A DNA stretch of 40,299 nt from an uncultured Saprospiraceae bacterium (lineage in GTDB: Bacteria; Bacteroidota; Bacteroidia; Chitinophagales; Saprospiraceae), in contig CALGLU010000080.1 of assembly GCA_937959275.1 (NCBI GenBank), positions 1-40,299 on the forward strand, given 5' to 3'. Position numbers and translations under genes: made by a program. This document shows positions 1 to 8,585 of the stretch, piece after piece (positions within the stretch are counted from its first letter, which is position 1; every line of letters starts with the position of its first letter). The notes under the pieces are model-generated. The model saw only the letters and a list, made by a program, of their open reading frames with translations, was not told where the DNA came from and ran no database searches.

Positions 1-4
1 TGGT

Positions 5-27
5 TGCACGGCACAAAGTGCCGTGCA
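5..27. repeat. Perfect REP-like palindrome
   Basis: Two 10-base arms (TGCACGGCAC and GTGCCGTGCA) are exact inverted complements around an AAA loop. There is no T-run on either side, so it does not look like a simple terminator. The core (GCAC, A/T loop, GTGC) resembles the element at 193-213, which suggests one family of dispersed palindromes. The rest of 1-394 holds no gene I can support, only this element and the repeats at 193 and 282. Confidence 0.6.
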
Positions 28-192
28 TTATTGTATGAAAAGAGGCTAATTTGGCGGGATTTTTTGTAAAAATCGTGACAAATTAATGTTTCAATAGATT
101 AACCTGTGTTATTAAATTAATTCATATGCCACTAACTAAACGACATTGGGTTAAAACCACTTGGAGGGAGCAAAATTAATGGTTTGATAGGT

Positions 193-213
193 CCAAGGTA
201 CTTTAGTGCCTTG
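193..213. repeat. REP-like hairpin, copy 1 of a 21-base repeat
   Basis: The arms CAAGGTAC and GTGCCTTG pair with one G-T wobble around a TTTA loop. The identical 21-base string, with one extra leading C, recurs at 24501-24521. Both copies are intergenic. A dispersed REP-like element is the simplest reading; function is unknown. Confidence 0.6.
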
Positions 214-281
214 AATGTTCACTTAATTTTTCTTTTATAATAATTGTGACACAGCCTGTTGATTCGTAATCTGCCAATTTG

Positions 282-307
282 AGATCCTGAATCGAGTTCA
301 GTATGAC
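282..307. repeat. Dispersed imperfect palindrome (CTGAA..TTCAG type)
   Basis: The core CTGAATCGAGTTCAG is an inverted repeat with 5-base arms. The 26-base element matches 37887-37912 at 22 of 26 positions by eye. Both copies are outside genes. It resembles short dispersed repeats common in environmental Bacteroidota genomes (recalled, not searched). Confidence 0.45.
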
Positions 308-394
308 GGTTTCAAGTTTGATCTACACACCCAACGGCAGCACTTGGTGGACTGCTTTTTTGTATCTTCATATTTTAATAATATTAATACGTTT

Positions 395-979
395 ATGTCC
401 AAACGCGTTTGTATCTATTGCGCATCAAGTACCCAGATTGCGCAAGCCTACTTTGAGCATGCTCAGACGATTGCATCTCGGTTGGTAGACGGGGATCATC
501 ATATTGTTTATGGCGGTGGAGCTGTCGGTTTGATGGGTGCTGTCGCTGACACAGTGATCGCCAAAGGAGGGCGTATTACTGGCGTCATTCCTCAATTCAT
601 GAAGGAAGTCGAGTGGGATCATCCGGGTGTCACAGATATGATTTTCACAAAGACAATGGCAGAACGCAAAGAGCTACTGTTGAAAGATGCTCATGTAGCC
701 TTAGCCTTGCCTGGCGGATCTGGTACATTTGAAGAAATCTTTGAAGCCATCACGATGAAGCGGCTAGCTCAGATTTCTACAACTATCGTTTTTTACAATC
801 AAAATGGATATTATAATCCAATGAAAGCCATGCTGGAAAAGTCCGTTTATGAAAAATTCATGACGCCGCAACATATGGAGCAGATCAACTTTTTTGATGA
901 TATTGATACGCTCATCAATTTTATCAACACCCATTCCAGCAATGAATTGTTAGACATTAATGCCGCTGTTGTCCGATGA
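395..979 (+). CDS. LOG-family protein (putative cytokinin riboside 5'-monophosphate phosphoribohydrolase)
   Basis: LOG-family ('lysine decarboxylase-like') Rossmann proteins hydrolyse nucleoside 5'-monophosphates to free base and ribose 5-phosphate. The signature is intact in the 194-aa product: a glycine-rich YGGGAVGLMG stretch near residues 39-48, catalytic-type R91-K92, and PGGSGTFEE at 106-114. The ATG at 395 is preferred over an in-frame ATG at 344 because the 17 extra residues are hydrophobic and uncharacteristic, and MSKRVCIYCASS is the usual family start. Length is normal. The gene overlaps rnhB by 4 bases (ATGA), so the two are probably translationally coupled. The physiological substrate in a bacterium that makes no obvious cytokinin is unknown; family assignment is firm, exact role is not. 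Confidence 0.88.
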   Translation: MSKRVCIYCASSTQIAQAYFEHAQTIASRLVDGDHHIVYGGGAVGLMGAVADTVIAKGGRITGVIPQFMKEVEWDHPGVTDMIFTKTMAERKELLLKDAHVALALPGGSGTFEEIFEAITMKRLAQISTTIVFYNQNGYYNPMKAMLEKSVYEKFMTPQHMEQINFFDDIDTLINFINTHSSNELLDINAAVVR

Positions 980-1599
980 AAAAGAAGTCTGTCCTCGCAC
1001 CATATTTTTATAAAACAAAGATCGAAGCGGGCTGCGATGAAGCAGGGCGCGGATGTCTAGCAGGTCCTGTTTTCGCAGCAGCGGTAATCTTACCAAAAAA
1101 CTTCAACCATCCTCTGCTCAATGACTCTAAACAACTAACCGAAGCTCAACGAGATCTCTTGCGTCCAATTATCGAAACTGAAGCCGTATCCTGGAGTGTC
1201 AAACGGGTAGAACCTAAGATGATTGATAAGATAAATATCCTCAATGCAAGTATAAAGGCAATGCACCTTGCTATCGATGACTTATCAACAAAACCCAATC
1301 ATCTTATCATTGATGGCAATCGATTCGATCCACACAGTGACATCCCTCATCATTGCATTATTAAAGGAGATGCTAAATACTTATCTATCGCTGCAGCTTC
1401 CGTCCTGGCTAAGACACACCGAGATGAATACATGCTCAAACTTCACGAGAAATTCCCTCATTTTCATTGGCATACCAACAAGGGCTATCCTACTCTTCAT
1501 CATCGGAAGGCAGTGCTTGAACATGGTAGAACAAAGTTTCACAGACAGACATTTAATGTTAGTATACAAACGAAGTTGAACTTTGACTATTTGGACTAA
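976..1599 (+). CDS. rnhB: Ribonuclease HII
   Basis: RNase HII nicks RNA in RNA-DNA hybrids and removes misincorporated ribonucleotides in the cytoplasm. The 207-aa product has the diagnostic N-terminal AGCDEAGRG motif carrying the first two acidic metal ligands, followed by LAGPVFAAAVILP. A further active-site Asp is in LIIDGN, and the last acidic cluster lies in DAKYLSIAAASVLAKTHRDEYM. Length and motif order are standard for the family. The ATG overlaps the stop of the LOG-family gene in an ATGA junction, so both are expected on one mRNA. Nothing unusual was seen. Confidence 0.95.
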   Translation: MKKKSVLAPYFYKTKIEAGCDEAGRGCLAGPVFAAAVILPKNFNHPLLNDSKQLTEAQRDLLRPIIETEAVSWSVKRVEPKMIDKINILNASIKAMHLAIDDLSTKPNHLIIDGNRFDPHSDIPHHCIIKGDAKYLSIAAASVLAKTHRDEYMLKLHEKFPHFHWHTNKGYPTLHHRKAVLEHGRTKFHRQTFNVSIQTKLNFDYLD

Positions 1600-1667
1600 G
1601 GATAACAACTGTTGTCAAGCCTACTTTTCTATATATGAAGCTTGTTGTGAATATTAACATTCGTTGA

Positions 1668-1698
1668 TTGTTAGAGTTTTATATTATTCATACCTTCG
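1668..1698 (+). promoter_or_regulatory. Candidate Bacteroidota sigma-ABfr promoter
   Basis: TTG at 1668-1670, a 20-base gap, then TACCTTCG at 1691-1698, which matches TAnnTTTG at all but one fixed position. It would start transcription near 1705 and give a leader of about 24 nt for the secreted protein at 1729. The match is by eye, and such short motifs arise by chance in AT-rich DNA. Confidence 0.35.
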
Positions 1699-1728
1699 GT
1701 TTGTATAAACTTTACAACTCAGTCAACT

Positions 1729-2358
1729 ATGCCAAAGTTATTTTTAGCCATTTTAACAATACATTTTTTCATAAGCTCACAACATCTGTCAACTGCTCAA
1801 GACATAGATATAGACTTTGCATTATCGGGAGTGTTTAATGATGAAAATGGTGACGGACTCGCGCAAGCAGGAGAAACAATTCTATTTACTGCCACTATAA
1901 CAAATACGGGCACTCAAACATTAGACAGCATTGAAGTGTTCGATATAAATAATTTCGGATCACCTGATCCAAAGTTTATTTTTGGCTCAAAAGGACCAAT
2001 TTATAACCTTCAAGTCAATATGATTGATAGTACAACTTACGTATGCTTATATGCTCTGAGTATTTATGATATTCTAAACGGAAAAGTATCTTATGCAGCA
2101 CGAGCAGATGTAGATTACATTGATTCTGGTGGTTCTTTTCCTATTCCAAAAACACTGCATTTTCATGAATCGGTAGAAGTCAATTATTCTAGTGCGGCAG
2201 CAACACCCTCTAATCCAATGATTGAGACAACTGAAGGCGATGTGTATATCAATGAAGCAAAAAATGGCGTCATTCTAAAGTCACCAAGTGGCAATTGTTT
2301 TCGAGTTAGAGTGGAAGATAACGGGACATTAAGATCAGAGCCAATCAATTGTCCATAG
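1729..2358 (+). CDS. Secreted protein with a conserved-repeat (DUF11-like) domain
   Basis: This is a 209-aa exported protein of unknown function. It has a signal peptide of roughly 23 residues ending near STAQ. A beta-sandwich-like unit follows, with the phrase GVFNDENGDGLAQAGE then TATITNTGTQTLDSIEV, the hallmark of DUF11-type surface repeats that usually occur in long adhesin-like proteins. Here there is one copy. The last ~40 residues (EGDVYINEAKNGVILKSP, then GNC..R and a terminal Cys-Pro) resemble a short C-terminal module seen in Bacteroidota extracellular proteins, from memory. Its stop is one base from the stop of the convergent MBL-fold gene, with no room for a separate terminator. 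Surface or periplasmic structural role is inference. Confidence 0.7.
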   Translation: MPKLFLAILTIHFFISSQHLSTAQDIDIDFALSGVFNDENGDGLAQAGETILFTATITNTGTQTLDSIEVFDINNFGSPDPKFIFGSKGPIYNLQVNMIDSTTYVCLYALSIYDILNGKVSYAARADVDYIDSGGSFPIPKTLHFHESVEVNYSSAAATPSNPMIETTEGDVYINEAKNGVILKSPSGNCFRVRVEDNGTLRSEPINCP

Positions 2359-2359
2359 A

Positions 2360-2998
2360 CTAGTCCTGCAAAAATGGATTGTTCTCTTTTTCAAAGCCAA
2401 TGCTGGTCGATGGCCCGTGTCCAGGATGCACAATCACATCATCTCCTAAGGGAAATAATTGCTCTTTGATACTTTTAATCAAGGTGTCAAAGTTCCCTCC
2501 CGGAAGATCTGTCCTTCCAATACTGCCATAAAATAATACATCTCCTGCGATGAGGTTTTTACTTTCTGCATGAAGAAAAGATAAGCTGGCGGGTGAGTGC
2601 CCAGGTGTGAAATAGGATTTCAGAATAGAGTCTCCAAAACGTATCTCATCACCTGCTTCAATGTATTTTGCAATGGGCGGAGAGGGTGTATATGCAATCC
2701 CATACATTTGGCTAACCTGTATGCCAGACTCTAACACAGGGACCTCGCCTGCATGAGCTTCGAGCGGCAGCTCCCAGGTCTCGCTTACATATTTGTTCCC
2801 TAAGACATGATCGATGTGACAATGCGTATTGAGTAATCTAACAGGCTTTAATGCTAGTTCTTCGATGTATGCTTTTAGCTGAGCTTCTTCTTCTGGTGTT
2901 GAGCAGCCGGGATCGAAGATAATACATTCCTTGGTGTCGTCAGATAAGACAAAGGTGTTCTCTTGGAATGAGTTGAATGTGAATTTGCGGATTGTCAT
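2360..2998 (-). CDS. MBL-fold metallo-hydrolase (glyoxalase II-like)
   Basis: A 212-aa cytoplasmic metallo-beta-lactamase-fold hydrolase of the YcbL/GloB-like group. The zinc motif appears as THCHIDHVLGN, with later metal ligands in FTPGHSPASL, AGDVLF and VHPGHGPST. The domain accounts for the whole length and lacks the extra C-terminal region of true glyoxalase II, so hydrolysis of S-lactoylglutathione or another thioester is possible but not established. The ATG gives MTIRKFTFNSFQENTFVL, a typical start for this group. It ends one base from the stop of the convergent secreted protein. Family assignment is strong; substrate unknown. Confidence 0.88.
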   Translation of the reverse strand: MTIRKFTFNSFQENTFVLSDDTKECIIFDPGCSTPEEEAQLKAYIEELALKPVRLLNTHCHIDHVLGNKYVSETWELPLEAHAGEVPVLESGIQVSQMYGIAYTPSPPIAKYIEAGDEIRFGDSILKSYFTPGHSPASLSFLHAESKNLIAGDVLFYGSIGRTDLPGGNFDTLIKSIKEQLFPLGDDVIVHPGHGPSTSIGFEKENNPFLQD

Positions 2999-3136
2999 TT
3001 TGCGAAGATAACTAGATATCAGAAACTGATTCCCTATTTTTTAAATTAGAATATCAAGTTTTATGATACTCCGTCTCTCAAGATCTATTCACCATTCTTT
3101 TAATTTATTATATCATTCACAACAATTCACAGTTTA

Positions 3137-4489
3137 TTATTCACATTGATCAACATTTATCCAACCTGCATCTCCAAGCACCTCTAATTCAGCACTCAAT
3201 GGAACATTCAATACAGCCCCTAATGTTACATCAAGGCTATAAATCGATATTTGATAATTTTCTGGAACAGTAACAATACTAAAGTCTCCATTCCAATAAT
3301 ATTTGGGCAATATAAGAACAGATTCACTTCGTAAAGGTACATGCCCAAGTGCCCAATTATCAGGATTATCCCAAAGGCCTACCTCTCCAATCCATACATT
3401 TAGAGTGCCCGTTTTACAAATTCCAGCTTGACAATTACAAAAACCCTCCCATGTCGAATTAAAATTATTCAGATCACTAATTTCGGCATTCGTAAATCCA
3501 CATAAATCTTGCTTAAACTTGCCATCATAGCACCCAGTAAAATTATTATTAGAAATATTAAATACGTCTCTGGGCGTATTATATTTTAGTTTCAAATTGC
3601 TAATTGTCCCACTGAGTTGATTGTTGTCGATTCGAAAAATTCTTCCGACTAGAAAATTGTAGGGAATGTCTCCAACTAGATAATTATTCTGCAATGTCAA
3701 AACATCTGATACTCTTAAATTCTCAGGCAAGCTTCCTTGTATTTTATTATCATTCAATCTAAATTCTTCTAGTGAAAAATAACCTCTAAACATACCAAGA
3801 CCATCAATTAAATTATGCTCTATGTTGATAGAAGTCAGATGACTTAGCTTTGAGATTTCTGCTGGCAATGCTCCTGATATTTGGTTATACCCGAATGAGA
3901 TTGATTCTAACTCACTGATGAATTGAATGTCTAATGGAAGTGTACCTACTAGATTGTTATTAGTAAGATCTAAATTGATAACACGATTATCGCTATTGCA
4001 AGTGACACCATACCAATTGCATATATCACAATCCAACGTGTCCCAACTCGTTGTCCAATTCTCTCCGCCTAAATCCACAAATAAAGACACCAACCATTTA
4101 TAGTCTAAGACTTGACAGACATCCTCAGTGCATGTTCCAGAATCAGTATTACAAAAATCCTCCCAAGGAACATCAAAGTTATTACCATCACTTATCATAG
4201 CATTTGTATAATAGATGCATGGATCATAATCAACTCCCTTTAGATTGATATCATAGCAACCAGATAATTGATTGTTAAATAGGAAAATATCTAAATGAGG
4301 CCTTATATAAGGAGCAAATAATTCTATTGGAATACCACCAATCAATTCATTATTAGATAAATCCAAATCAGCGTAATCATCACCATCAAAAAACAGATTC
4401 CCAAGTTCTTTGGGGATGGTTCCTGTTAACTTATTATTAGATAATAGAACCGTTTCTAGCGAGTTAAAAATCCTTACCAATATTCCCAA
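3137..4489 (-). CDS. Leucine-rich repeat protein, C-terminal part of a frameshifted gene
   Basis: This frame continues the LRR protein at 4464-5606; the two overlap in different frames. The only nearby start is a TTG inside the overlap, so independent translation is doubtful. It contains plant-type LRRs (LSNNKLTGTIPKELGN), a second N-cap-like module with paired Cys (CDICNWYGVTC) beginning a second LRR block, and a C-terminal domain with WIGEVGLWDNPDNWALGHVP, a motif common in secreted Bacteroidota proteins. Deleting one T from the 5-T run (4466-4470 on the + strand) joins the frames and restores the repeat: IGKDFNSLETVLLSNN then has the same 12-residue linker as the next repeat. Predicted restored product is about 820 aa, extracellular. 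A sequencing error is as likely as a real mutation. Confidence 0.75.
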   Translation of the reverse strand: MGILVRIFNSLETVLLSNNKLTGTIPKELGNLFFDGDDYADLDLSNNELIGGIPIELFAPYIRPHLDIFLFNNQLSGCYDINLKGVDYDPCIYYTNAMISDGNNFDVPWEDFCNTDSGTCTEDVCQVLDYKWLVSLFVDLGGENWTTSWDTLDCDICNWYGVTCNSDNRVINLDLTNNNLVGTLPLDIQFISELESISFGYNQISGALPAEISKLSHLTSINIEHNLIDGLGMFRGYFSLEEFRLNDNKIQGSLPENLRVSDVLTLQNNYLVGDIPYNFLVGRIFRIDNNQLSGTISNLKLKYNTPRDVFNISNNNFTGCYDGKFKQDLCGFTNAEISDLNNFNSTWEGFCNCQAGICKTGTLNVWIGEVGLWDNPDNWALGHVPLRSESVLILPKYYWNGDFSIVTVPENYQISIYSLDVTLGAVLNVPLSAELEVLGDAGWINVDQCE

Positions 4490-5606
4490 TTTCGGCAGGA
4501 ATTGATCCTGATAAGAAATTATGTGATAGATCGAAGTGTACTATTTTATGTAAGTTGCCAATAGAAGATGGTATAAGCCCTGATAAAAAATTATTATTCA
4601 GATCTAGTTCATACAAATATTCACTATTCCCAACTGCATCTGGAATCTCTCCTGAAAATAAGTTATCACTCACATCTAATAGTTCAAGCAGAGGCAAGAA
4701 TAATTCACTAGGCAGCTCACCTGACAAATTATTGTCAGATAATTGTAACTGATTTAATTCTTGCAAGCTGCCTATCTCTATTGGAATAGAGCCCCATAAA
4801 TTACAGTTTGAAATATTCAATTCCTGTAAGCTTTGCATATTTCCGACCTCAACTGGAATAGGTCCAATTACATTTGAATTCGACATTTGGAGTTCTTCGA
4901 GATTAACTAAATTGCCTATCTCAGAAGGGATGTAATCATTAAAGTTATTGTTGTCTAACTCCAGGCGTTTTAAACTTGTTATGCTACACAGATTGATAGG
5001 AAAAGAATCAAATAAATTCTCCTTTAAATCCAAGTATGCAAGTGTGGTGATACTTGCTAATTCGATAGGAATAGGTCCTGTAACCTTTGATTTAAATAAT
5101 CTCAAGGTTTCCAGATTTTGCATATTTCCAAAGTCCACAGGAATTGCACCATCAAAATTATTGAAGGATAAGTTTAAATGGACCAGGTTTTCCAAATAAC
5201 CCATTGAATCTGGAAAGGCTGTAAAGAGATTGCCACTTAAATTAAGATATTTTAAACCGCTTAAACCACGCAACACTTCTGGCTTCACTGTCACGATCTC
5301 GTTTCTGTCAAGAATTAAACTCTCCAAATACTCTAATTCTGCAAAGGCAGCAGGTAATTCAGTAAATGTTGCTTCTGCATATAAACCAATTTCGGTCACT
5401 CTAGAATTTTCATCACAATAAACACCTTGCCATTCACAAACATCACAATTCTGCAAATCCCACACCGCATACCGCCAGTTGGCACCATCGTAATCATTAT
5501 AAATAGAGGCAAGAATATCGTATTCCGGATTGGAACATTGAGCAGTCAAGGACTGGTTAAATAAAAAAAAAACAAAGATTGGGCATAGAGAGGTAAAGTA
5601 GTGCAT
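4464..5606 (-). CDS. Secreted leucine-rich repeat protein, N-terminal part of a frameshifted gene
   Basis: The ATG at 5606 opens a signal peptide (MHYFTSLCPIFVFF..LTAQ). An LRR N-cap with NCDVCEWQGVYCDENSRV follows, then about a dozen 23-24-residue plant/SDS22-type LRRs of the form L..L..L.LS.N.L.G.IP..IGN. The frame ends abruptly at IGNIGKDF, at a TAA created inside a run of five T's. The LRR pattern resumes at once in the next frame (3137-4489). Such proteins act outside the cell in binding or adhesion; no ligand can be inferred here. The neighbours give no operon clue, as there is a 97-base gap to the pentapeptide gene on the same strand. Confidence 0.8.
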   Translation of the reverse strand: MHYFTSLCPIFVFFLFNQSLTAQCSNPEYDILASIYNDYDGANWRYAVWDLQNCDVCEWQGVYCDENSRVTEIGLYAEATFTELPAAFAELEYLESLILDRNEIVTVKPEVLRGLSGLKYLNLSGNLFTAFPDSMGYLENLVHLNLSFNNFDGAIPVDFGNMQNLETLRLFKSKVTGPIPIELASITTLAYLDLKENLFDSFPINLCSITSLKRLELDNNNFNDYIPSEIGNLVNLEELQMSNSNVIGPIPVEVGNMQSLQELNISNCNLWGSIPIEIGSLQELNQLQLSDNNLSGELPSELFLPLLELLDVSDNLFSGEIPDAVGNSEYLYELDLNNNFLSGLIPSSIGNLHKIVHFDLSHNFLSGSIPAEIGNIGKDF

Positions 5607-5703
5607 GTCACAGATTTTAGGTACGGACTCTAAATGTAAAAAAATAAATTGAAATATTCTGAGGATTACTAATTATGAATTTACTTATCTGAAATTTTGA
5701 GTA

Positions 5704-6966
5704 TTATATATCCCCAATATCCTTCACCTCCAAGCGATCAATTAATTTATATTCCATTAATTCTTTTTCCTTTTTACGGGCGCGTCGAATAATACCTTTA
5801 TCAAAATTATCCAACAAAGATTCTTTGGATAAATAACTGATTGGTTCTAACACCCACTTGTCATACTTCTTCCATAAATCGGTGAACATCGAAAAAGGAT
5901 ATTGTCCTTTTTCGATGATGACAACGAAAGGGATCATACAATTGGGGATGGTGGCTTGTAATTCGAGTGGGCTACTTTTTGGATTTGTGATATCTGCAAT
6001 GACATATCTTGACAATCCGGCAAGCACTTTGACCGTTTCTGTAAAATCTTTTTCTACGGCTCTTTCAAAATCAAAGACGATCGGTAATAAATCATAGTCT
6101 GTGCGAATCTTTTCACGGATTGCATCCAAAATAACTTTGCGCTCTGGTGTAAATCTACCTAGAATAAGAACTGCCTTTTTTCCTAATGTCGAAATAGCAG
6201 AGCTTATCTTTTTATTATTCAATAGCAGATAGACAAACTGCGCCATTTCTAAATCATCAACAGAAACAGACGACCCTCCTTTTTCAATTAATAATTCTTG
6301 TTGTTCTGTATTCTCTTTTTGGACATCCCAAGCTGAAATACCATAAATCCTTGAATGCGCAATAGAGCCATTTGATAGATCAGACTCTAAAAATGTACAG
6401 TTCGATAAATTGCAATAATTGAGACGAATTGATTGTAGTTGAGTACTGCGAAAACTAGATCCAGATAAATCCACACCCTGAAAATTAGCCTGTTTCATCA
6501 AGGCATAATCAAAAGACGAATCCATCAGGCGAGCATCTCTCCCTGCCTCACTTTCACGACAATCCACAGAACTCAAATCTGCATCCTGAAATTGACAGCC
6601 TTTCATCCAGACTCCACGCATAGAGGCATGTCTTAAAATCACCGCTCTCATATCTGCGTAGCCAAGAATAGCATCATCCAGAGTAGCACCACTCAAATCA
6701 ACTACCTGTTTTCTGGCCGCGATAAGATGACCACCTTTTGTAAAAGCCAAGGGCATTCCTAATATAGGCTTTGATGTATTTTCTGCCAGTAAAGCTTCCC
6801 GCTGCCGGTTCATTTTATAGTCTGCCCATTTTTGCAAAGCTGTCTGCCGTTCTGGTGATCGAATTGGACTTGTCATTAATAAATCAAATGCTGCTAAATC
6901 TTCCCAGTTACCTGAAAAATTTGGATGCATAGAGCGCAATTCAGTTATCGTATTCTTAGGGCACAT
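5704..6966 (-). CDS. Pentapeptide-repeat protein with C-terminal TIR-like domain
   Basis: A 420-aa cytoplasmic protein. Residues 1-88 are a helical N-terminal region. Residues ~89-212 are pentapeptide repeats (LSGATLDDAILGYADMRAV and DLSGSSFRSTQL patterns) that would form a right-handed quadrilateral beta-helix. A linker with SVDDLEMAQFVYLLLNNKKI precedes an alpha/beta domain at ~265-385. That domain opens with VLILGRFTPERK, carries DFTETVKVLA with Glu310 where TIR NADases keep their catalytic Glu, then VIADITNPKSSPLELQA. I recall this repeat-linker-TIR-like layout from predicted conflict or signalling proteins. It is divergent from the eight-gene cluster across 222 bases that contain the shared operator-like motif. 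NAD cleavage is inference; domain order is visible. Confidence 0.8.
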   Translation of the reverse strand: MCPKNTITELRSMHPNFSGNWEDLAAFDLLMTSPIRSPERQTALQKWADYKMNRQREALLAENTSKPILGMPLAFTKGGHLIAARKQVVDLSGATLDDAILGYADMRAVILRHASMRGVWMKGCQFQDADLSSVDCRESEAGRDARLMDSSFDYALMKQANFQGVDLSGSSFRSTQLQSIRLNYCNLSNCTFLESDLSNGSIAHSRIYGISAWDVQKENTEQQELLIEKGGSSVSVDDLEMAQFVYLLLNNKKISSAISTLGKKAVLILGRFTPERKVILDAIREKIRTDYDLLPIVFDFERAVEKDFTETVKVLAGLSRYVIADITNPKSSPLELQATIPNCMIPFVVIIEKGQYPFSMFTDLWKKYDKWVLEPISYLSKESLLDNFDKGIIRRARKKEKELMEYKLIDRLEVKDIGDI

Positions 6967-7033
6967 AATTGGAGTTGAATAGATTGGGTATAAACTAAAG
7001 TTACAATTTCAAACTTAATCATGTCACCACTAA

Positions 7034-7080
7034 TTTTTAGGGAAATAACCTAAAACCCAAGAAATACCTAATTTTAGGGA
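7034..7080. promoter_or_regulatory. Operator-like TTTTAGGG motif cluster between divergent genes
   Basis: TTTTAGG and CCTAAAA form an inverted repeat with a 7-base gap (7035-7055). A 19-base element at 7062-7080 (AAATACCTAATTTTAGGGA) matches 20973-20991 at 18 of 19 bases. The site is centred in the 222-base divergent gap and could serve both the pentapeptide/TIR-like gene and the cluster at 7189. No cognate regulator is recognisable in the window. Confidence 0.4.
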
Positions 7081-7188
7081 TATCATCTTCTCTTTAAACG
7101 CCGTAACTTAAGTCGAATTTTGTGAAAGCATAGTCTTCAAACACTATCTCAGTTCGACAATTAATGACTTCTGAATCATATCACTGCT

Positions 7189-7527
7189 ATGGCTGATGAC
7201 GAAATATGCATACTGGTTATCGAGGATGCCTTGAGTATTTTACAGACTGAAGACAACTGGAATCATGAGAGTGAGTTTCGAGAAAACTGTCCTCCTGATG
7301 GCAGTCAATTTTCTTTGGGGTGCGCTATGGAAAAGGCTCAGTTAAAGCACAGAAAAGAAAAGAAAAATCGAAGTAAGGAAATGAGAGTACTGCGGAGAAT
7401 GATATACAGATATCATTTTTGGCGCGCTGGCATCCATCCCATTGCCTATTTTAATAAGCATCACAAAACAACATTCAATGATGTGAGAGAGATACTCATT
7501 AAAGTGAAACAAAAATTAGAAAACTAA
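7189..7527 (+). CDS. Small hypothetical protein, first gene of the conflict-type cluster
   Basis: A 112-aa soluble, basic protein that I do not recognise with confidence. The segment DNWNHES, then CSL-like SLGCAMEKAQ, then MRVLRRMIYRYHF..GIHPIAYFNKHHKTTFNDVREIL weakly recalls the DUF6197 layout, in which a short helical protein ends in 'FND..KT..DV' phrases; this is a guess. It has no signal peptide and no membrane segment. Its TAA overlaps the next ATG by one base (TAATG), so it is very probably co-translated with the hydrolase. As the leading small gene it may be a sensor, inhibitor or specificity factor for the larger effectors; this is inference from position only. Confidence 0.65.
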   Translation: MADDEICILVIEDALSILQTEDNWNHESEFRENCPPDGSQFSLGCAMEKAQLKHRKEKKNRSKEMRVLRRMIYRYHFWRAGIHPIAYFNKHHKTTFNDVREILIKVKQKLEN

Positions 7528-8585
7528 TGGCACGTGTGTATCCCATGGATTGGTCTCCCCGAAAATTTGAGCATATTTCCACCAGAAATAATAGAGAAAC
7601 GTTATATGAACTTGAATTAATTGAGTTCAATTTTTCTGATTCTAATGCACCTATTTTATTGATGGTACCAGGTTATTTTCAAAATGCCTATGTTTTTGAT
7701 TTATTGCCTGAAGCTCATATATCTCTTGCTAGATACATTGCAGATACATTTCTCTTCCATATTTTCGCCTTGCATCCCAACGGTATAGGTAACTCTGACT
7801 ATATAAAAAAAAGTGATATAGATGACATTGCCATTGACGATATCGTAGGTGCTGTTAGTGTCTTGCGAAATAGCTACAAAAAGAAGATATACCTATTGGG
7901 CCACTCCAATGGTGCCATCAGTATACAATCCTATTTAGCTGGACTCACACGAAGTGAATCAGGTAATATCTTTGATACTAACGTAAGTCAAGAACGACAA
8001 GCTGACATTGCGGGTGCTATTCTGCTTGCAGGGAATGTCTGTATGACAGACGACGCCAAAAAATCTAGCCTTAAAAAGTCTGCATTATTTGGTCTGAAAG
8101 TCAAATTTATTTTGCGCAGCATTGGCTGGATTAATGCAAGACTTTTGACCCGATTCATTTCACCCACTAAATTCTTTAAAAGGATTTCGGTCGCCTACTG
8201 GAACATTTGGAAATTTTTATATCAAATTAAAAACGTCTCCTCCGAATCACGTGAAGCATTATACACGCTCACGCTTGATGGCACCAGTGCTGCAACACTC
8301 ATTCAATATAGCAAAGGTGTTGTGGCTGGCTGCATTCGTACAACTGCAGGAATTGATTATTCAGCAGGCTTACCAAATATTCAGACCCCAACTGTCCAAG
8401 TTACATTTGAATTCGACCCACTCGCAGTGCCCGGTCCAACAGAGAGAGACAGTTTTTCTCGTATCGGCACTAACAAGAAAAAATTCTTCGCCATCAATAA
8501 TCAGGGGCACGAAGATTTCATGATGGTCAAGGACTTTCATCACGTTGTTAAGGAACCTATTACATATTTACTTGACGTCGCATGA
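7527..8585 (+). CDS. Alpha/beta hydrolase (lipase-like)
   Basis: A 352-aa alpha/beta-hydrolase-fold protein with an apparent complete catalytic triad. The nucleophile elbow is LGHSNGAIS with Ser127, the acid is Asp297 in FEFDPLAVPG, and the base is His328 in NQGHEDFM. An oxyanion-hole region, LMVPGYFQNAYVF, lies near the N-terminus. A basic, partly hydrophobic cap (about residues 185-240) could bind membranes or acyl chains. No signal peptide is present, so it should be cytoplasmic unless carried by a partner. It overlaps the previous gene by one base and the next by four (ATGA), which implies stoichiometric expression with the lipoprotein. Lipase or esterase activity is a family-level expectation; the true substrate is unknown. 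Confidence 0.85.
   Translation: MARVYPMDWSPRKFEHISTRNNRETLYELELIEFNFSDSNAPILLMVPGYFQNAYVFDLLPEAHISLARYIADTFLFHIFALHPNGIGNSDYIKKSDIDDIAIDDIVGAVSVLRNSYKKKIYLLGHSNGAISIQSYLAGLTRSESGNIFDTNVSQERQADIAGAILLAGNVCMTDDAKKSSLKKSALFGLKVKFILRSIGWINARLLTRFISPTKFFKRISVAYWNIWKFLYQIKNVSSESREALYTLTLDGTSAATLIQYSKGVVAGCIRTTAGIDYSAGLPNIQTPTVQVTFEFDPLAVPGPTERDSFSRIGTNKKKFFAINNQGHEDFMMVKDFHHVVKEPITYLLDVA

Noticed and set aside
303-488. 61-codon plus-strand frame over the start of the LOG-family gene
   Set aside because: Overlaps the well-supported gene in another frame, with no family resemblance.
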